Shown here one piece after another: positions 32,496 to 41,755 of a stretch of 64,000 nucleotides of DNA. Below the pieces are notes generated by a model. That model was not told the origin of the DNA. It worked only from the letters and a program-made list of their open reading frames with translations, and searched no databases. The first letter of the stretch is position 1. Every line of letters begins with the position of its first letter. The position numbers and the translations under genes are program-made. The stretch is from Prauserella_A oleivorans (lineage in GTDB: Bacteria; Actinomycetota; Actinomycetes; Mycobacteriales; Pseudonocardiaceae): NCBI RefSeq assembly GCF_042685745.1, contig NZ_JBHUNT010000001.1, positions 868,001 through 932,000 of the forward strand, written 5' to 3'.

Positions 32496-33286
32496 GCACC
32501 CATGGAGCGATGAGTGCGGATGGCGCGGTGAGTACCGACCCGATCGTCGAGGTGACCGGGCTGCACAAGGCGTTCGGCAGGCTCGAGGTGCTCAAGGGCA
32601 TCGACATGACCGTCCGGCGGGGCGAGGTCGTGTGCATCATCGGCCCGTCCGGTTCGGGCAAGTCGACGCTGCTGCGCTGCGTGAACCTGCTCGAGGAGCC
32701 GAACTCCGGCAGCGTCGTGGTCAACGGTTTCGAGATGACCGATCCCGATGTCGACATCGACAAGGCCCGGCGCACGATCGGCATGGTCTTCCAGAGCTTC
32801 AACCTGTTCGGTCACCTCTCGGTGCTCGACAACCTCACCGTCGCCCAGCGCAAGGTCCTCAAGCGCGACAAGGCGGAGGCGGAGGCCATCGCCAGGGAGA
32901 ACCTGCGCAAGGTCGGGCTCGAGGAGAAGGCCCACTCGATGCCGGACCAGCTCTCGGGCGGCCAGCAGCAGCGGGTGGCGATCGCCCGGGCGCTGTCGAT
33001 GCAGCCCGCGGTGATGCTGTTCGACGAGCCGACCTCGGCGCTGGACCCGGAGCTCGTCGGCGACGTGCTCGCGGTGATGCGGCAGCTCGCGGTGGAGGGC
33101 ATGACCATGCTCGTGGTGACACACGAGATGCAGTTCGCCCGTGAGGTGGCCGACAAGGTGCTGTTCATGGACGGCGGCGTCGTGGTGGAGCAGGGCCCGC
33201 CGGCGCAGGTGATCGGCGCGCCGGAACACGAGCGCACCCAGTCGTTCCTGCACCGCGTGCTCAACCCGGTGCACGTCGACGAGTAG
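32492..33286 (+). CDS. Polar amino-acid ABC ATPase
   Basis: A 264-aa ATPase of the GlnQ/GluA group. It has Walker A GPSGSGKST, Q-loop MVFQSFNLFGHLSVLDNLTV, signature DQLSGGQQQRVAIARALSMQ, Walker B MLFDEPTSALDPE and H-loop LVVTHEMQFA. The first 16 residues are a low-complexity Ser/Ala/Asp leader. It completes the glutamate-type importer. Confidence 0.94.
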   Translation: MSTHGAMSADGAVSTDPIVEVTGLHKAFGRLEVLKGIDMTVRRGEVVCIIGPSGSGKSTLLRCVNLLEEPNSGSVVVNGFEMTDPDVDIDKARRTIGMVFQSFNLFGHLSVLDNLTVAQRKVLKRDKAEAEAIARENLRKVGLEEKAHSMPDQLSGGQQQRVAIARALSMQPAVMLFDEPTSALDPELVGDVLAVMRQLAVEGMTMLVVTHEMQFAREVADKVLFMDGGVVVEQGPPAQVIGAPEHERTQSFLHRVLNPVHVDE

Positions 33287-33323
33287 CGCCGCACGGACAG
33301 TAGAGCCCTCGTCCCCCCGGCGG

Positions 33324-33430
33324 TCCCTCGACCAGGGAACCGATCGCGCTGTGCGACCGTCCGAGTACCGCAAGTACCACGGTCGGCGGTTGTGTCGGGT
33401 CGTCAAGATCGGCTTCGCTGGCCCGACACA
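33324..33430 (+). promoter_or_regulatory. Run of three hairpins before the solenoid-protein gene
   Basis: Three stems follow one another: TCCCT/AGGGA (33324-33338), CGACCGT/ACGGTCG (33354-33385) and TGTGTCGGG/CCCGACACA (33391-33430, perfect 9 bp). The first may terminate the ABC operon; the last ends 21 bp before the ATG at 33452 and lies in its probable leader. Confidence 0.4.
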
Positions 33431-33451
33431 GCAGCAGGAGAGGGGCGCGGG

Positions 33452-35845
33452 ATGCCGGTGCGTCGCCGTCTCACCGGACGCGAGAACGGAGAGGCCGAGG
33501 TCGGTCACCCGGAGCCGGATGCGCCGCCGCGACCGTTCAACCCGTTCGATCCCGACTCGGAACCGCATTACGTGGTGGACGCCGCGGAGCTGCTGCGTCC
33601 GTTCACCGAGACCGGCCCCACGGGCCTGCTGCGGTGGCGGAAGCAGTCGACGAACGCGCCGATCGTGCAGCTGGAGAACGCCTACATCCGGGGCCGGTTC
33701 GACCTGCGCGGAGCCGACTTGCAGTACCTGTTCCGCTTCGAGCGGTGCTGGTTCGAGGAATCGCCGGACGTGCGCGAGGCGAACCTGCTCGGCCTCGTGT
33801 TCCGGCGCTGCCGGCTGCCGGGGCTGAAGGCACGCAACATCCGCAGCCGCAACGACGTGCGGCTCATCAACTGCCTGGTGGAGGTCGACGCCGGCAGCGT
33901 CGACGGGGAGACCACGGTGCGGCGCGGCGACGGAGCCGAGCGCGGCATGCCCGACGCGGCCGTCAACCTCACCGACGGCGTCGTCGAGGGTTCCGTGGTG
34001 CTGACGCGGACCAAGATCGTCCACCCTCGCGGCAAGGCCGTGCACGCCGACCGGCTCGTGGTGACCGGCGCGCTACTCGCGTACCGGCTGGAGGCCGACG
34101 GCGAGGTGCGCATCCCCGGCCTGCGCACGGGCGGCAACGTCAACTTCTCCGGTGCGCAGCTGAGCAACCCGGGCGGGTTCGCGCTCAACGGCAACGGGGT
34201 CCGGGTCGGTGGCAGCCTGCTGTGCGAGGTCGACAGTTTCGGCGTGCGCACGAAGCCGCGCCGGTTCTCCGCCGACGGCATGCTGTACATGCCGAGCCTG
34301 AACGTGTCCGGGGACATCAACTTCCGGGGCGCCCGGCTCAACATGGCCCAGTCCGGCGAGCTGGTGGTCGACGCGTGGAAGACCGGCGACTGGTACGTCG
34401 ACCCGCGGCCGGCGCTGATCGCCGACCGGCTGCACGTCGAGGGCAACGTGGAGCTCTCCGACCAGCTCGACGTCACGGGCACGATCCGGCTGGTCAACGC
34501 ACACGTGGGCGGGTCGCTGCGGCTGGCGGATTCCCACATCCGCGTGCTGCCCAGCCAGCAGCCGCCGTACCGGGACCGGGCGGTGCACCTGGACGGCAGC
34601 GAGATCAACGGCGACCTCGACGGCAAGCGCATGCGGGCGGAGGGCCAGGTCCGGCTCGCCGACGTCACCGTGCGCGGGAACGTGCTCATCAGCGACGCTG
34701 TGTTCGCCCACCCAGCCCGCGACGTGGTGTCCGCCCGGCGCAGCCGGGTGTCGGGAAACCTGCAGCTGCGGCGGTGCTCGGTGGAGGGGACGCTGCGGCT
34801 GATGGGCATGACCGTCGGCGGCAGCATCGACCTGCGCGGCACCGACGTGACCCGGCCGGAGATCACCGACGCGGGCAGCTGGGCGGTGGACCTGCGGTCG
34901 GTGCAGGTGGCCAGGAGCGTGCTGCTCACCGCCGACCGGGAACGGCCGTTCCGGGTGCGCGGCGGCGTGACCATGGACGGTGCCGTCGTGCAGCGCCAGC
35001 TCGACCTGACCGGGGCGGAGCTGCACGGCCCGCCACGGGAGAACCCGACACCGCACGAGGTCGACGAGTCGGTCGCGCTCGACGCGGGCGACACGAGCGC
35101 CGACGAGTTCGTCCTCGCGCCGGACGTGCCGCCGCGGGGCAAGGTCGTCCTGCAGCGTTCCCGGTGCGGCACGCTGAACGACACCGAGGCGCTGTGGCAC
35201 GCCCAGGGTGGGCTGGTGCTCGAGGACTTCCGCTACGACGGTCTCGCCACGCCCATCGAGCTCGACGACGACGTGACCGTCCGGAAACGGCTGGCGCTGC
35301 TGCACGATGCGATCCGCGGCTACCGGCCGGGGCCCTACGACCAGTTCGCCGCCATGCTGCGGGCCTGCGGAAACGAGGAGCACGCCGACACGGTGCTGCT
35401 CAAGAAGCAGCAGTACCGCTACGAGTCGCTCGCCAAGGGCCACCGCTTCCTCGGCGGCGGGGTCCGGCTGTGGAGCTGGTTGCAGCGCTGGATGGTCGGC
35501 TACGGCTACCGGCCGGTGCGCGCGCTGGCGTGGCTGGTGGTGCTCCTGGTGGCGGGCAGCCTGTGGTTCGGGTTGCGCAGTGACGACTGCACCACCGACA
35601 CCGAGCGGTTCGAGGTGATCGGCGAGCGCTGCGCGGTGAACCGGGACGACACCGGCCTGGAGTGGAACCCCGTCCTCTACACCGCCGACCTGCTGGTGCC
35701 CATCGCCGACTTCGGCAACAAGGGCCGCTGGTACATGGCCGACGAGGACAAATGGGTCTCCACCGGGTTCACCGCGATGGGCTGGGTGCTCGCCACCACG
35801 GTCGCGGCCGGTGTCACCCGCACATTGCGCCGCAACGGTTCGTGA
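33452..35845 (+). CDS. Large beta-solenoid-like membrane protein
   Basis: A 797-aa protein. Residues about 70-570 are a long series of imperfect short repeats rich in alternating hydrophobic residues (NAYIRGRFDLRGADLQYLFR, TGGNVNFSGAQLSNPGGFAL, VSGDINFRGARLNM, VGGSLRLADSHIRV), predicted to be a beta-solenoid. Residues about 605-660 are charged, then two C-terminal transmembrane helices follow (ALAWLVVLLVAGSLWFGL and FTAMGWVLATTVAAGV). Relatives are sometimes labelled membrane-associated oxidoreductases, but no redox motif is visible. ATG 33452 has GGAGAGGGG upstream; GTG 33392 is a longer alternative inside the hairpin. Function unknown. Confidence 0.8.
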   Translation: MPVRRRLTGRENGEAEVGHPEPDAPPRPFNPFDPDSEPHYVVDAAELLRPFTETGPTGLLRWRKQSTNAPIVQLENAYIRGRFDLRGADLQYLFRFERCWFEESPDVREANLLGLVFRRCRLPGLKARNIRSRNDVRLINCLVEVDAGSVDGETTVRRGDGAERGMPDAAVNLTDGVVEGSVVLTRTKIVHPRGKAVHADRLVVTGALLAYRLEADGEVRIPGLRTGGNVNFSGAQLSNPGGFALNGNGVRVGGSLLCEVDSFGVRTKPRRFSADGMLYMPSLNVSGDINFRGARLNMAQSGELVVDAWKTGDWYVDPRPALIADRLHVEGNVELSDQLDVTGTIRLVNAHVGGSLRLADSHIRVLPSQQPPYRDRAVHLDGSEINGDLDGKRMRAEGQVRLADVTVRGNVLISDAVFAHPARDVVSARRSRVSGNLQLRRCSVEGTLRLMGMTVGGSIDLRGTDVTRPEITDAGSWAVDLRSVQVARSVLLTADRERPFRVRGGVTMDGAVVQRQLDLTGAELHGPPRENPTPHEVDESVALDAGDTSADEFVLAPDVPPRGKVVLQRSRCGTLNDTEALWHAQGGLVLEDFRYDGLATPIELDDDVTVRKRLALLHDAIRGYRPGPYDQFAAMLRACGNEEHADTVLLKKQQYRYESLAKGHRFLGGGVRLWSWLQRWMVGYGYRPVRALAWLVVLLVAGSLWFGLRSDDCTTDTERFEVIGERCAVNRDDTGLEWNPVLYTADLLVPIADFGNKGRWYMADEDKWVSTGFTAMGWVLATTVAAGVTRTLRRNGS

Positions 35846-35861
35846 GCCAAGATCCACGGCC

Positions 35862-36323
35862 ATGGCTGCACCGGACGCGCAGGGCGAGATCGACGTCGAC
35901 GCACCCGCCGAGCGGGTCTACGCGCTCGTGAGCGACCCGGGTGTGCTGGCCGAGCTGGCGGGCGAGTATCACGGCCACCGCTGGCTCGGCGGTGCCACCG
36001 AGGCCAGGCCGGGGGCGCGGTTCCGCGGCCACAACCGCAACGGATTCCGGCGGTGGAGCACCACGTGCACGGTCACCGATGCCGAGGAGGGCAGCCGGTT
36101 CGCGTTCGAGGTGACGTTCGGCCCGTTGCGCATCTCCCGCTGGCAGTACGACCTCGAACCGCGCGACGGCGGGTGCCGGGTCGTCGAACGCACCTGGGAC
36201 CGGCGGCCGGACTGGTTCCGCACCGTCACCGGGCCGGTGCTGGGCGTCCGGGACCGGGCGGCGCGCAACCACGCCAACATTCAGACCACGCTGACGCGGC
36301 TCAAGGCCCGCGCGGAGTCGTAA
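35862..36323 (+). CDS. SRPBCC (START-like) family protein
   Basis: A 153-aa polyketide cyclase/dehydrase-type protein: IDVDAPAERVYALVSDPGVL, the GARFRGHNRNGFRRWSTTCT strand pair, and a long C-terminal helix (ARNHANIQTTLTRLKARAES). Such helix-grip folds hold hydrophobic ligands. ATG 35862 is the first start consistent with the domain. It follows the solenoid gene by 16 bp and may be cotranscribed. Confidence 0.82.
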   Translation: MAAPDAQGEIDVDAPAERVYALVSDPGVLAELAGEYHGHRWLGGATEARPGARFRGHNRNGFRRWSTTCTVTDAEEGSRFAFEVTFGPLRISRWQYDLEPRDGGCRVVERTWDRRPDWFRTVTGPVLGVRDRAARNHANIQTTLTRLKARAES

Positions 36324-36390
36324 CGTCGCAGCGCACGGCCGCGATGAGCTGGTGTCGTCCCCTTCCGACCCGGAAAGCCTGGCACCGCCC

Positions 36391-36576
36391 ATGCGACTTG
36401 CCGCCTCGATCGTCGCCGCCCTCCTGCTGGCCGGACTGTGCGCGGGTTGCGCGGACGAACCGGAACCGCGGCCGACGTCCGGCTCGACCAGCTCCACGCT
36501 GTGGAAGACCGGCACCCGGCTGCCGACGGTCACGCTGACCGAACCGGCGAGCGGGCCGGTGCGCGACCGCAGCTGA
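36391..36576 (+). CDS. Small lipoprotein, 61 aa
   Basis: The product opens with a lipoprotein signal (RLAASIVAALLLAGLCAGCA, lipobox LCAGC) followed by about 38 polar residues rich in Pro, Thr and Ser. No family is recognised. It lies between the SRPBCC gene and the NHL/thioredoxin gene on the same strand. The ATG at 36391 is chosen because it starts the signal peptide. Confidence 0.6.
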   Translation: MRLAASIVAALLLAGLCAGCADEPEPRPTSGSTSSTLWKTGTRLPTVTLTEPASGPVRDRS

Positions 36577-36664
36577 CCGGGCACGGCGAACATCACATCG
36601 CTCTGCCGGGGGTAATGCCTTCGCCGCGGGCACACCGGCGGGCCACGGCGCGTTGACTGGAGGC

Positions 36665-38512
36665 GTGAGTGTCTCGACAACGCGGCAGAACGTCCGGGCG
36701 CCCGAGCTCGCCGGAAGGGACTGGCTGAACACGGGTGGCGACCGCATCCGGCTCGCCGACCTGCGCGGCAAGATCGTCTTGCTCGACTTCTGGACCAGCG
36801 GCTGCATCAACTGCCTGCATGTACTCGACGAGCTGAAGCCGATCGAGGACGAGTTCGCCGACGTGCTCGTCACCATCGGGGTGCATTCGCCGAAGTTCCC
36901 GCACGAGGGCGAGCGCGCCGCGATCGAGGCGGCCGTCGAGCGCTACGGCGTGCGGCACCCGGTGCTGAACGACCCCGACATGGCCACGTGGCAGCAGTAC
37001 GCGGTGAAGGCGTGGCCGACGCTCGTGGTGATCGATCCGGAGGGCTACGTCGTGCACGTGGCCGCGGGCGAGGGACACGGTGAGGCGCTGCGCCGGGTGA
37101 TCGCCGGCCTGGTCGCCACCCACGACGACAAGGGCACGTTGCGCCGGGGCGGTAGCCCGTACGTGCCCGCCGAGCAGGCCGCCACCGAACTGCGGTTCCC
37201 GAGCAAGGCCGTCGTGACGGCCTCGGGCCGGGTCCTGGTGGCCGACACCGCCAACCACTCGATCGCCGAGTTCGCCTCCGACGCCGAGACGCTCGTACGC
37301 CGCTTCGGCAGCGGGGCCCGCGGCGACCTCGACGGCGCCTTCGACATCGCCCGGTTCGCCGAGCCGTCCGGCCTGGCGCTCCTGCCGGAGCACGTCGCCG
37401 AGCGCGTCGGCTACCACCTCGTCGTGGCCGACACCGCCAACCACAAGTTGCGCGGCATCGACCTGCGCAACGGGAGCGTCACCACGGTAGCGGGCACCGG
37501 CGCGCAGTGGCGCGACGGCACGGACTCCGGCCCCGCGCTGGAGGTCGACCTGACCAGCCCGTGGGACGTGCGCTGGTGGGACGCCGTCGACGGCGTGGTG
37601 GTCGCGATGGCGGGCAACCACACGCTGAGCGTGTTCGACCCTGTCGAGCGCACCATCCGCCGGTTCGCGGGCACCACGGTCGAGGGACTGCGGGACGGAG
37701 CGGTCACCGAGGCGTTCTTCGCGCAGCCGTCGGGGCTCGCCGTCGGCCGCGACCGGTTGTGGCTCGTCGACGCGGAGACCTCGGCGCTGCGGTGGATCGA
37801 GCGCTCCGGCACCGGCCCGGCGGACTTCACCGTCTACACCGCCGTGGGCAGCGACCTGTTCTCCTTCGGCCACCGTGACGGCAAGGCCGCCCACGCGCTG
37901 TTGCAGCACCCGCTCGGCGTCGCGCTGCTGCCGGACGGCTCGCCGGCGATCGCCGACACCTACAACGGCGCCGTGCGCCGCTACGACCCGGCCGTGGGCG
38001 AGGTGAGCACGCTCGCCAAGGACCTCGCCGAGCCGGCGGGACTCGTGGTGACCGACTCCGGGGTCCTGGTTGTCGAGACGGGCGCGCACCGGCTGTCGCC
38101 GCTGGACGCGAGCGAGACCGCCCAGGTGGACGGTGACGCGCTGGCCGTGCGCAGGCCGCCGACGCTGCTCGCGCCCGGCGCGGTGGAGTTCTCCGTGGTG
38201 TTCGTGCCGCCGCCCGGCGAGAAGCTGGACGACCGGTTCGGGCCTTCCACCCGGCTCGAGATCAGCGCGTCGCCGCCGGGGCTGCTGGCGGAGGGAACGG
38301 GCAGTGGCACCGACCTCTCCCGCACGATCCGGATCGCCGAGGGCTACACCGAGGGGGTGCTGCAGATCGTCGCGCAGGCGGCCAGCTGCGACACCGACGC
38401 CGAGCATCCGGCCTGCCGCGTCACCAGACAGGACTGGGGAGTGCCGATCCGGGTCGATGCGAGCGGAGAAGGCAGCCTTCGTCTTGTCATGGCGGGAAAC
38501 CCCGCGACGTAG
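36665..38512 (+). CDS. NHLRC2-like thioredoxin/NHL-repeat protein
   Basis: A 615-aa two-domain protein. Residues 1-160 are a thioredoxin-like domain (KIVLLDFWTSGCINCLHVLD) with redox pair Cys47-Ile-Asn-Cys50. Residues about 180-500 are NHL beta-propeller repeats (VLVADTANHSIAEFASD, LVVADTANHKLRGIDLRNGS, PAIADTYNGAVRRYDPAVGE). The last 110 residues form a separate beta-rich domain. The order matches the human NHLRC2 family. No signal peptide is present, so it is cytoplasmic. The start is GTG 36665, with TTG 36653 as an alternative. Its partners are unknown. Confidence 0.87.
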   Translation: MSVSTTRQNVRAPELAGRDWLNTGGDRIRLADLRGKIVLLDFWTSGCINCLHVLDELKPIEDEFADVLVTIGVHSPKFPHEGERAAIEAAVERYGVRHPVLNDPDMATWQQYAVKAWPTLVVIDPEGYVVHVAAGEGHGEALRRVIAGLVATHDDKGTLRRGGSPYVPAEQAATELRFPSKAVVTASGRVLVADTANHSIAEFASDAETLVRRFGSGARGDLDGAFDIARFAEPSGLALLPEHVAERVGYHLVVADTANHKLRGIDLRNGSVTTVAGTGAQWRDGTDSGPALEVDLTSPWDVRWWDAVDGVVVAMAGNHTLSVFDPVERTIRRFAGTTVEGLRDGAVTEAFFAQPSGLAVGRDRLWLVDAETSALRWIERSGTGPADFTVYTAVGSDLFSFGHRDGKAAHALLQHPLGVALLPDGSPAIADTYNGAVRRYDPAVGEVSTLAKDLAEPAGLVVTDSGVLVVETGAHRLSPLDASETAQVDGDALAVRRPPTLLAPGAVEFSVVFVPPPGEKLDDRFGPSTRLEISASPPGLLAEGTGSGTDLSRTIRIAEGYTEGVLQIVAQAASCDTDAEHPACRVTRQDWGVPIRVDASGEGSLRLVMAGNPAT

Positions 38513-38522
38513 CATTGGACGC

Positions 38523-38867
38523 GTGTCTGACCCCAAAGAATCCGTGAGCCCGGACGCGAAGCTCGAAATTCAGATGTTGCACGACCGGGTGCTCGTGCGG
38601 GTGCCTGCCGAGGACGGCGAACGTCGCAGCAGTAGCGGCATCGTCATTCCGGCGACGGCGCAGGTGGCTCGCCGCCTGACCTGGGGCAACGTCCTCGGTG
38701 TCGGCAACAACGTGCGCAACGTCAAGGTCGGCAACCGGGTGCTGTTCAACCAGGAGGACCCGCTCGAGGTCGAGATCCAGGGGGACGCCTATCTGGTGAT
38801 GCGGGAGCGCGACATCCACGCCATCGCTAGCGAACGTACGGAGCACGGCACAGGCTTGTACTTGTAG
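38523..38867 (+). CDS. GroES-family co-chaperonin-like protein
   Basis: A 114-aa protein with a Cpn10 fold: LHDRVLVRVPAEDGERRSSS, SGIVIPATAQVARRLTWGNV (GroES shows SGIVLPDTA) and GNRVLFNQEDPLEVEIQGDA. The mobile-loop region is altered and there is no groEL partner, so it is a divergent orphan rather than groES itself. GTG 38523 follows TAGCAT by 7 bp; that -10-like hexamer overlaps the previous stop codon, suggesting an internal leaderless promoter. Confidence 0.8.
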   Translation: MSDPKESVSPDAKLEIQMLHDRVLVRVPAEDGERRSSSGIVIPATAQVARRLTWGNVLGVGNNVRNVKVGNRVLFNQEDPLEVEIQGDAYLVMRERDIHAIASERTEHGTGLYL

Positions 38868-38893
38868 GCGGCGCCGACCGTGGGGAGGGGCTG

Positions 38894-41173
38894 GTGCACG
38901 AGGAACATGACCGGCCGCGGTGGGACGGTGATCCCGGCTCGCCCCCGGACCCCGACTGGCCCGAGGCCGGGCCCCTGTCCCACGAACCGGCGTGGCCGAA
39001 CGATCCGGCCGCCCACCGCGACGATGTCCCCGCGGCGTTCTCCGCATACCCCGCCCTCCGGTACGGCGACGAGGCGGAGGGCCTCGCCGCCGACCTGCTC
39101 GAGCCGCGCGGGCCCACCGCGCCGCCTCCCGGTAGGCGGGTGCGCCGGGGCATCGGCATCGCGTTCATGGTCTTCGGCGGTTCGGCCGCGGTGTTCGTGC
39201 TGCTGTACCTGCTCGACCTGCTGATGAGCATCGGGGACGTCCCCCGCGGGGTCACGGTGGCGGGCGTGGAGGTCGGCGGCATGAGCCGGGCGGCGGCGGA
39301 GAGCACCTTGCGGCGTGAGCTGCAGCCCCGGCTCACCGATCCGCTGCCGGTGCGCGCCGGCGACGTCAGCGCGCGGCTCGACCCCACCAGCGCCGGGCTC
39401 GGTCTGGACTGGGCCGGCACGGTCGAACGGGCCGGCAGCCAGCCGCTGAACCCGCTCACGCGACTCACGTCGTTCTTCGTCACGCGCGAGGTCGGCGTCG
39501 CCGCCACGACCGACGACGAGCGGCTGCGTGCCGCGCTCGGCACCCTCGCGACCGAGCGGATCAACCACGGGGTCACCGAGGGCGGCGTGGGCTTCCGGGC
39601 GGTGGCGGGCGGCGACGGTGCGGTGCGCCCCTACGCCATCCAGCCACGCCAGGGGCAGTGGCTCACCGACTTCGACGCCGCGATGGCTGCGGTGAAGGCC
39701 GGCTGGCTGACCGAGGACGCCGTCACCGTGCCCGTGCACGTCACCCCCGCGCGGACCTCCCCCGCCGGGGTGCGAGAGGCGCTCGATCGCACGCGGCCCC
39801 TGGTCTCCGGACCGGTCACGGTGCGGGGTGCCGGCAGCACCGTCGCGCTGACACCGAAGCAGATCGGCGACGCGCTGCGCTACACGCCCATCGGGGACGG
39901 CGACCTCCGCATGGACCTCGACCGCGCGTCGCTGGAGCGGATCCTGTCGCCGCGCCTGCGCGGTACCGAGCAGCAGGCGGCCGACGCACGCATCGTCTTC
40001 GCGAGCTCCGGCCCGTCGGTCGCGCCGGCCGAACCGGGCCGGGACATCGACTGGCAACGCACGTTCGCCCCGTTCTTCCAGGTCGCCGGTCGGCAGCAGG
40101 ACCGCGTGCTGCCCGTGGTCTACAACGTCCGCAGTCCCGGGGTGAGCACCCAGGAGCTGGCCTCGCTCGGCATCAAGGAGGTCGTCGGCGAGTTCACCAC
40201 CGATGGGCTCGAGGGCGCCGTGGCGCAGAACGTCGAGACCATTGCCGCCGCCGTCAACGGTGCCGTCGTGCGGCCCGGCGAGACGTTCAGCCTCGATGCC
40301 CGCACCGGGTCGCGGACCGCGTCCCAGGGCTACGTCACCGCGCCACTGCACGAGGACGGCAGCGGACCGCCGGTGATCGGCGGTGGCGTCTCCCAGTTCA
40401 CGAGCACGCTGTACAACGCCGCCTACCTCGCGGGTCTCGGCGACGCCGGGCACACCCACCACACCCACTACGTCGACCGCTACCCGCCCGCCCGCGACGC
40501 GGTGTCGCTGCGGGACGACGGCTCCAGCGTCGACTTGTCGTTCACCAACGACCTCGCCCGCGGTGTCGCCGTGCAGGCGTTCACGGACGGCGACTCGGTG
40601 ACCGTGCGGATCTGGGGCACCAGGCAGTACCGGGTGGAGAGCTCGACGGGTCCGCGCACCGACATCGAAGCTCCGCCCGTGGACCGGCAGCTGGACGCCT
40701 CGTGCACACCGTCGCCGGGCGCGGAGGGCTTCACGGTGTCGGACACGCGGGTGCTCTACGACGTGGGCACCGGCCGCGAGGTGCGCCGGGAGACCCAGGC
40801 CGTGCGGTACGAACCGGTGGTGCGGGTGGTGTGCGGGCCACCGCCGACGAGCCCGGAGGAGCCCGAGCCGACACCGCCCGACGACCCCACCGGGACTCCG
40901 CCCGAGGAGCCGCCGCGGCCCGGACCGCCGGCGTCGCCGGATTCCCCCGGCCGGCCCGGCACCTCGGAGCCTCCGGAGACCTCTGACGAGCCGGAGACGT
41001 CGGACGCGCCGGAGAACTCGCGTACCTACTCGCAGACCCAGCCGCCACCGGAGACGTCCGAGCCTCCCGAGACGACGGAGCCCTCCTCGGAGGTCTCCGA
41101 GCCCACGGAGCCTCCGGACACGGACGACGAGTCGGCGGAGGAGCAGGACGTCACCGTCGACCAGGACGGGTAG
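38894..41173 (+). CDS. VanW-family envelope protein with peptidoglycan-binding-like domains
   Basis: A 759-aa single-pass membrane protein. Residues 1-80 are an acidic Pro-rich cytoplasmic part, with a transmembrane helix near 85-110 (IAFMVFGGSAAVFVLLYLLD). Two PG_binding_4/YoaR-like domains follow from about 115 to 400. The VanW domain is about 420-570 (GAVVRPGETFSLDARTGSRT, GPPVIGGGVSQFTSTLYNAA, HTHHTHYVDRYPPARDA). The last 120 residues are a Pro/Glu/Thr-rich tail. GGGGAGGGG upstream supports GTG 38894. Probably acts at the cell wall; the mechanism of VanW is not established. Confidence 0.88.
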   Translation: MHEEHDRPRWDGDPGSPPDPDWPEAGPLSHEPAWPNDPAAHRDDVPAAFSAYPALRYGDEAEGLAADLLEPRGPTAPPPGRRVRRGIGIAFMVFGGSAAVFVLLYLLDLLMSIGDVPRGVTVAGVEVGGMSRAAAESTLRRELQPRLTDPLPVRAGDVSARLDPTSAGLGLDWAGTVERAGSQPLNPLTRLTSFFVTREVGVAATTDDERLRAALGTLATERINHGVTEGGVGFRAVAGGDGAVRPYAIQPRQGQWLTDFDAAMAAVKAGWLTEDAVTVPVHVTPARTSPAGVREALDRTRPLVSGPVTVRGAGSTVALTPKQIGDALRYTPIGDGDLRMDLDRASLERILSPRLRGTEQQAADARIVFASSGPSVAPAEPGRDIDWQRTFAPFFQVAGRQQDRVLPVVYNVRSPGVSTQELASLGIKEVVGEFTTDGLEGAVAQNVETIAAAVNGAVVRPGETFSLDARTGSRTASQGYVTAPLHEDGSGPPVIGGGVSQFTSTLYNAAYLAGLGDAGHTHHTHYVDRYPPARDAVSLRDDGSSVDLSFTNDLARGVAVQAFTDGDSVTVRIWGTRQYRVESSTGPRTDIEAPPVDRQLDASCTPSPGAEGFTVSDTRVLYDVGTGREVRRETQAVRYEPVVRVVCGPPPTSPEEPEPTPPDDPTGTPPEEPPRPGPPASPDSPGRPGTSEPPETSDEPETSDAPENSRTYSQTQPPPETSEPPETTEPSSEVSEPTEPPDTDDESAEEQDVTVDQDG

Positions 41174-41195
41174 CGACCGGGTCGTGGGCACGCAA

Positions 41196-41248
41196 ATCGG
41201 CCGGCCGCCGAGCAGCACCGATGAACGGTGCGCCGACGGCCGGCCGAT
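41196..41248. terminator. Terminator hairpin after vanW-like gene
   Basis: ATCGGCCGGCCG (41196-41207) and CGGCCGGCCGAT (41237-41248) are perfect 12-bp arms across a 29-nt loop, 22 bp after the VanW stop and before the converging glsB-like gene. Confidence 0.65.
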
Positions 41249-41326
41249 CCGAATCAGCTCGGGTGGTCGTCTACGAGGTCAGCACGCCCTGGCTGGACGC
41301 GTCGGTCCACGCGCCGACCGGGTTGG

Positions 41327-41608
41327 CTAGGTACGGAGCTTTCTCCGGTTCCTGCCGTACAAACCGGCGACCAGGGAGACGCCGATGGCGGCGACGACGA
41401 GCTGCGTGATGAACTCCAGCCAGTCCCAGCCGTCGGTGTCGGCGTAGCCGAGGCCACGAGCGATCGCGGTGCCGATGAACGCGGCCGCGATGCCGACCAG
41501 AATGGTCAGCCAGATCGGGATGCCCTGCTTACCGGGCGCGATGAACCTACCCAGTACACCGAGTACCAGTCCGACCAGAATCGCCGAGATGATTCCCGAG
41601 ACAGCCAT
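41327..41608 (-). CDS. GlsB/YeaQ/YmgE-family membrane protein
   Basis: A 93-aa stress-associated membrane protein with three hydrophobic helices and the Gly-rich motifs GLVLGVLGRFIAPGKQGIPI and GIAAAFIGTAIARGLG typical of transglycosylase-associated/GlsB proteins. ATG 41608 has GGAGG 4 bp upstream. It ends with a basic tail (YGRNRRKLRT). Its function is unproven in the family. Confidence 0.88.
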   Translation of the reverse strand: MAVSGIISAILVGLVLGVLGRFIAPGKQGIPIWLTILVGIAAAFIGTAIARGLGYADTDGWDWLEFITQLVVAAIGVSLVAGLYGRNRRKLRT

Positions 41609-41755
41609 GGTCCTCCACTCCTGTTCCGTGTCAGCGGATGACGCATGGTGTGTACCCAACTCGCGGTATCGTAACCAGTCCACTGAGTACAAAACGGGCA
41701 CTCCGGCCGCGGCAAGCGCGGCCGAAGTGCCCGTTCGTCGCAGGTCAGCGGTTGA

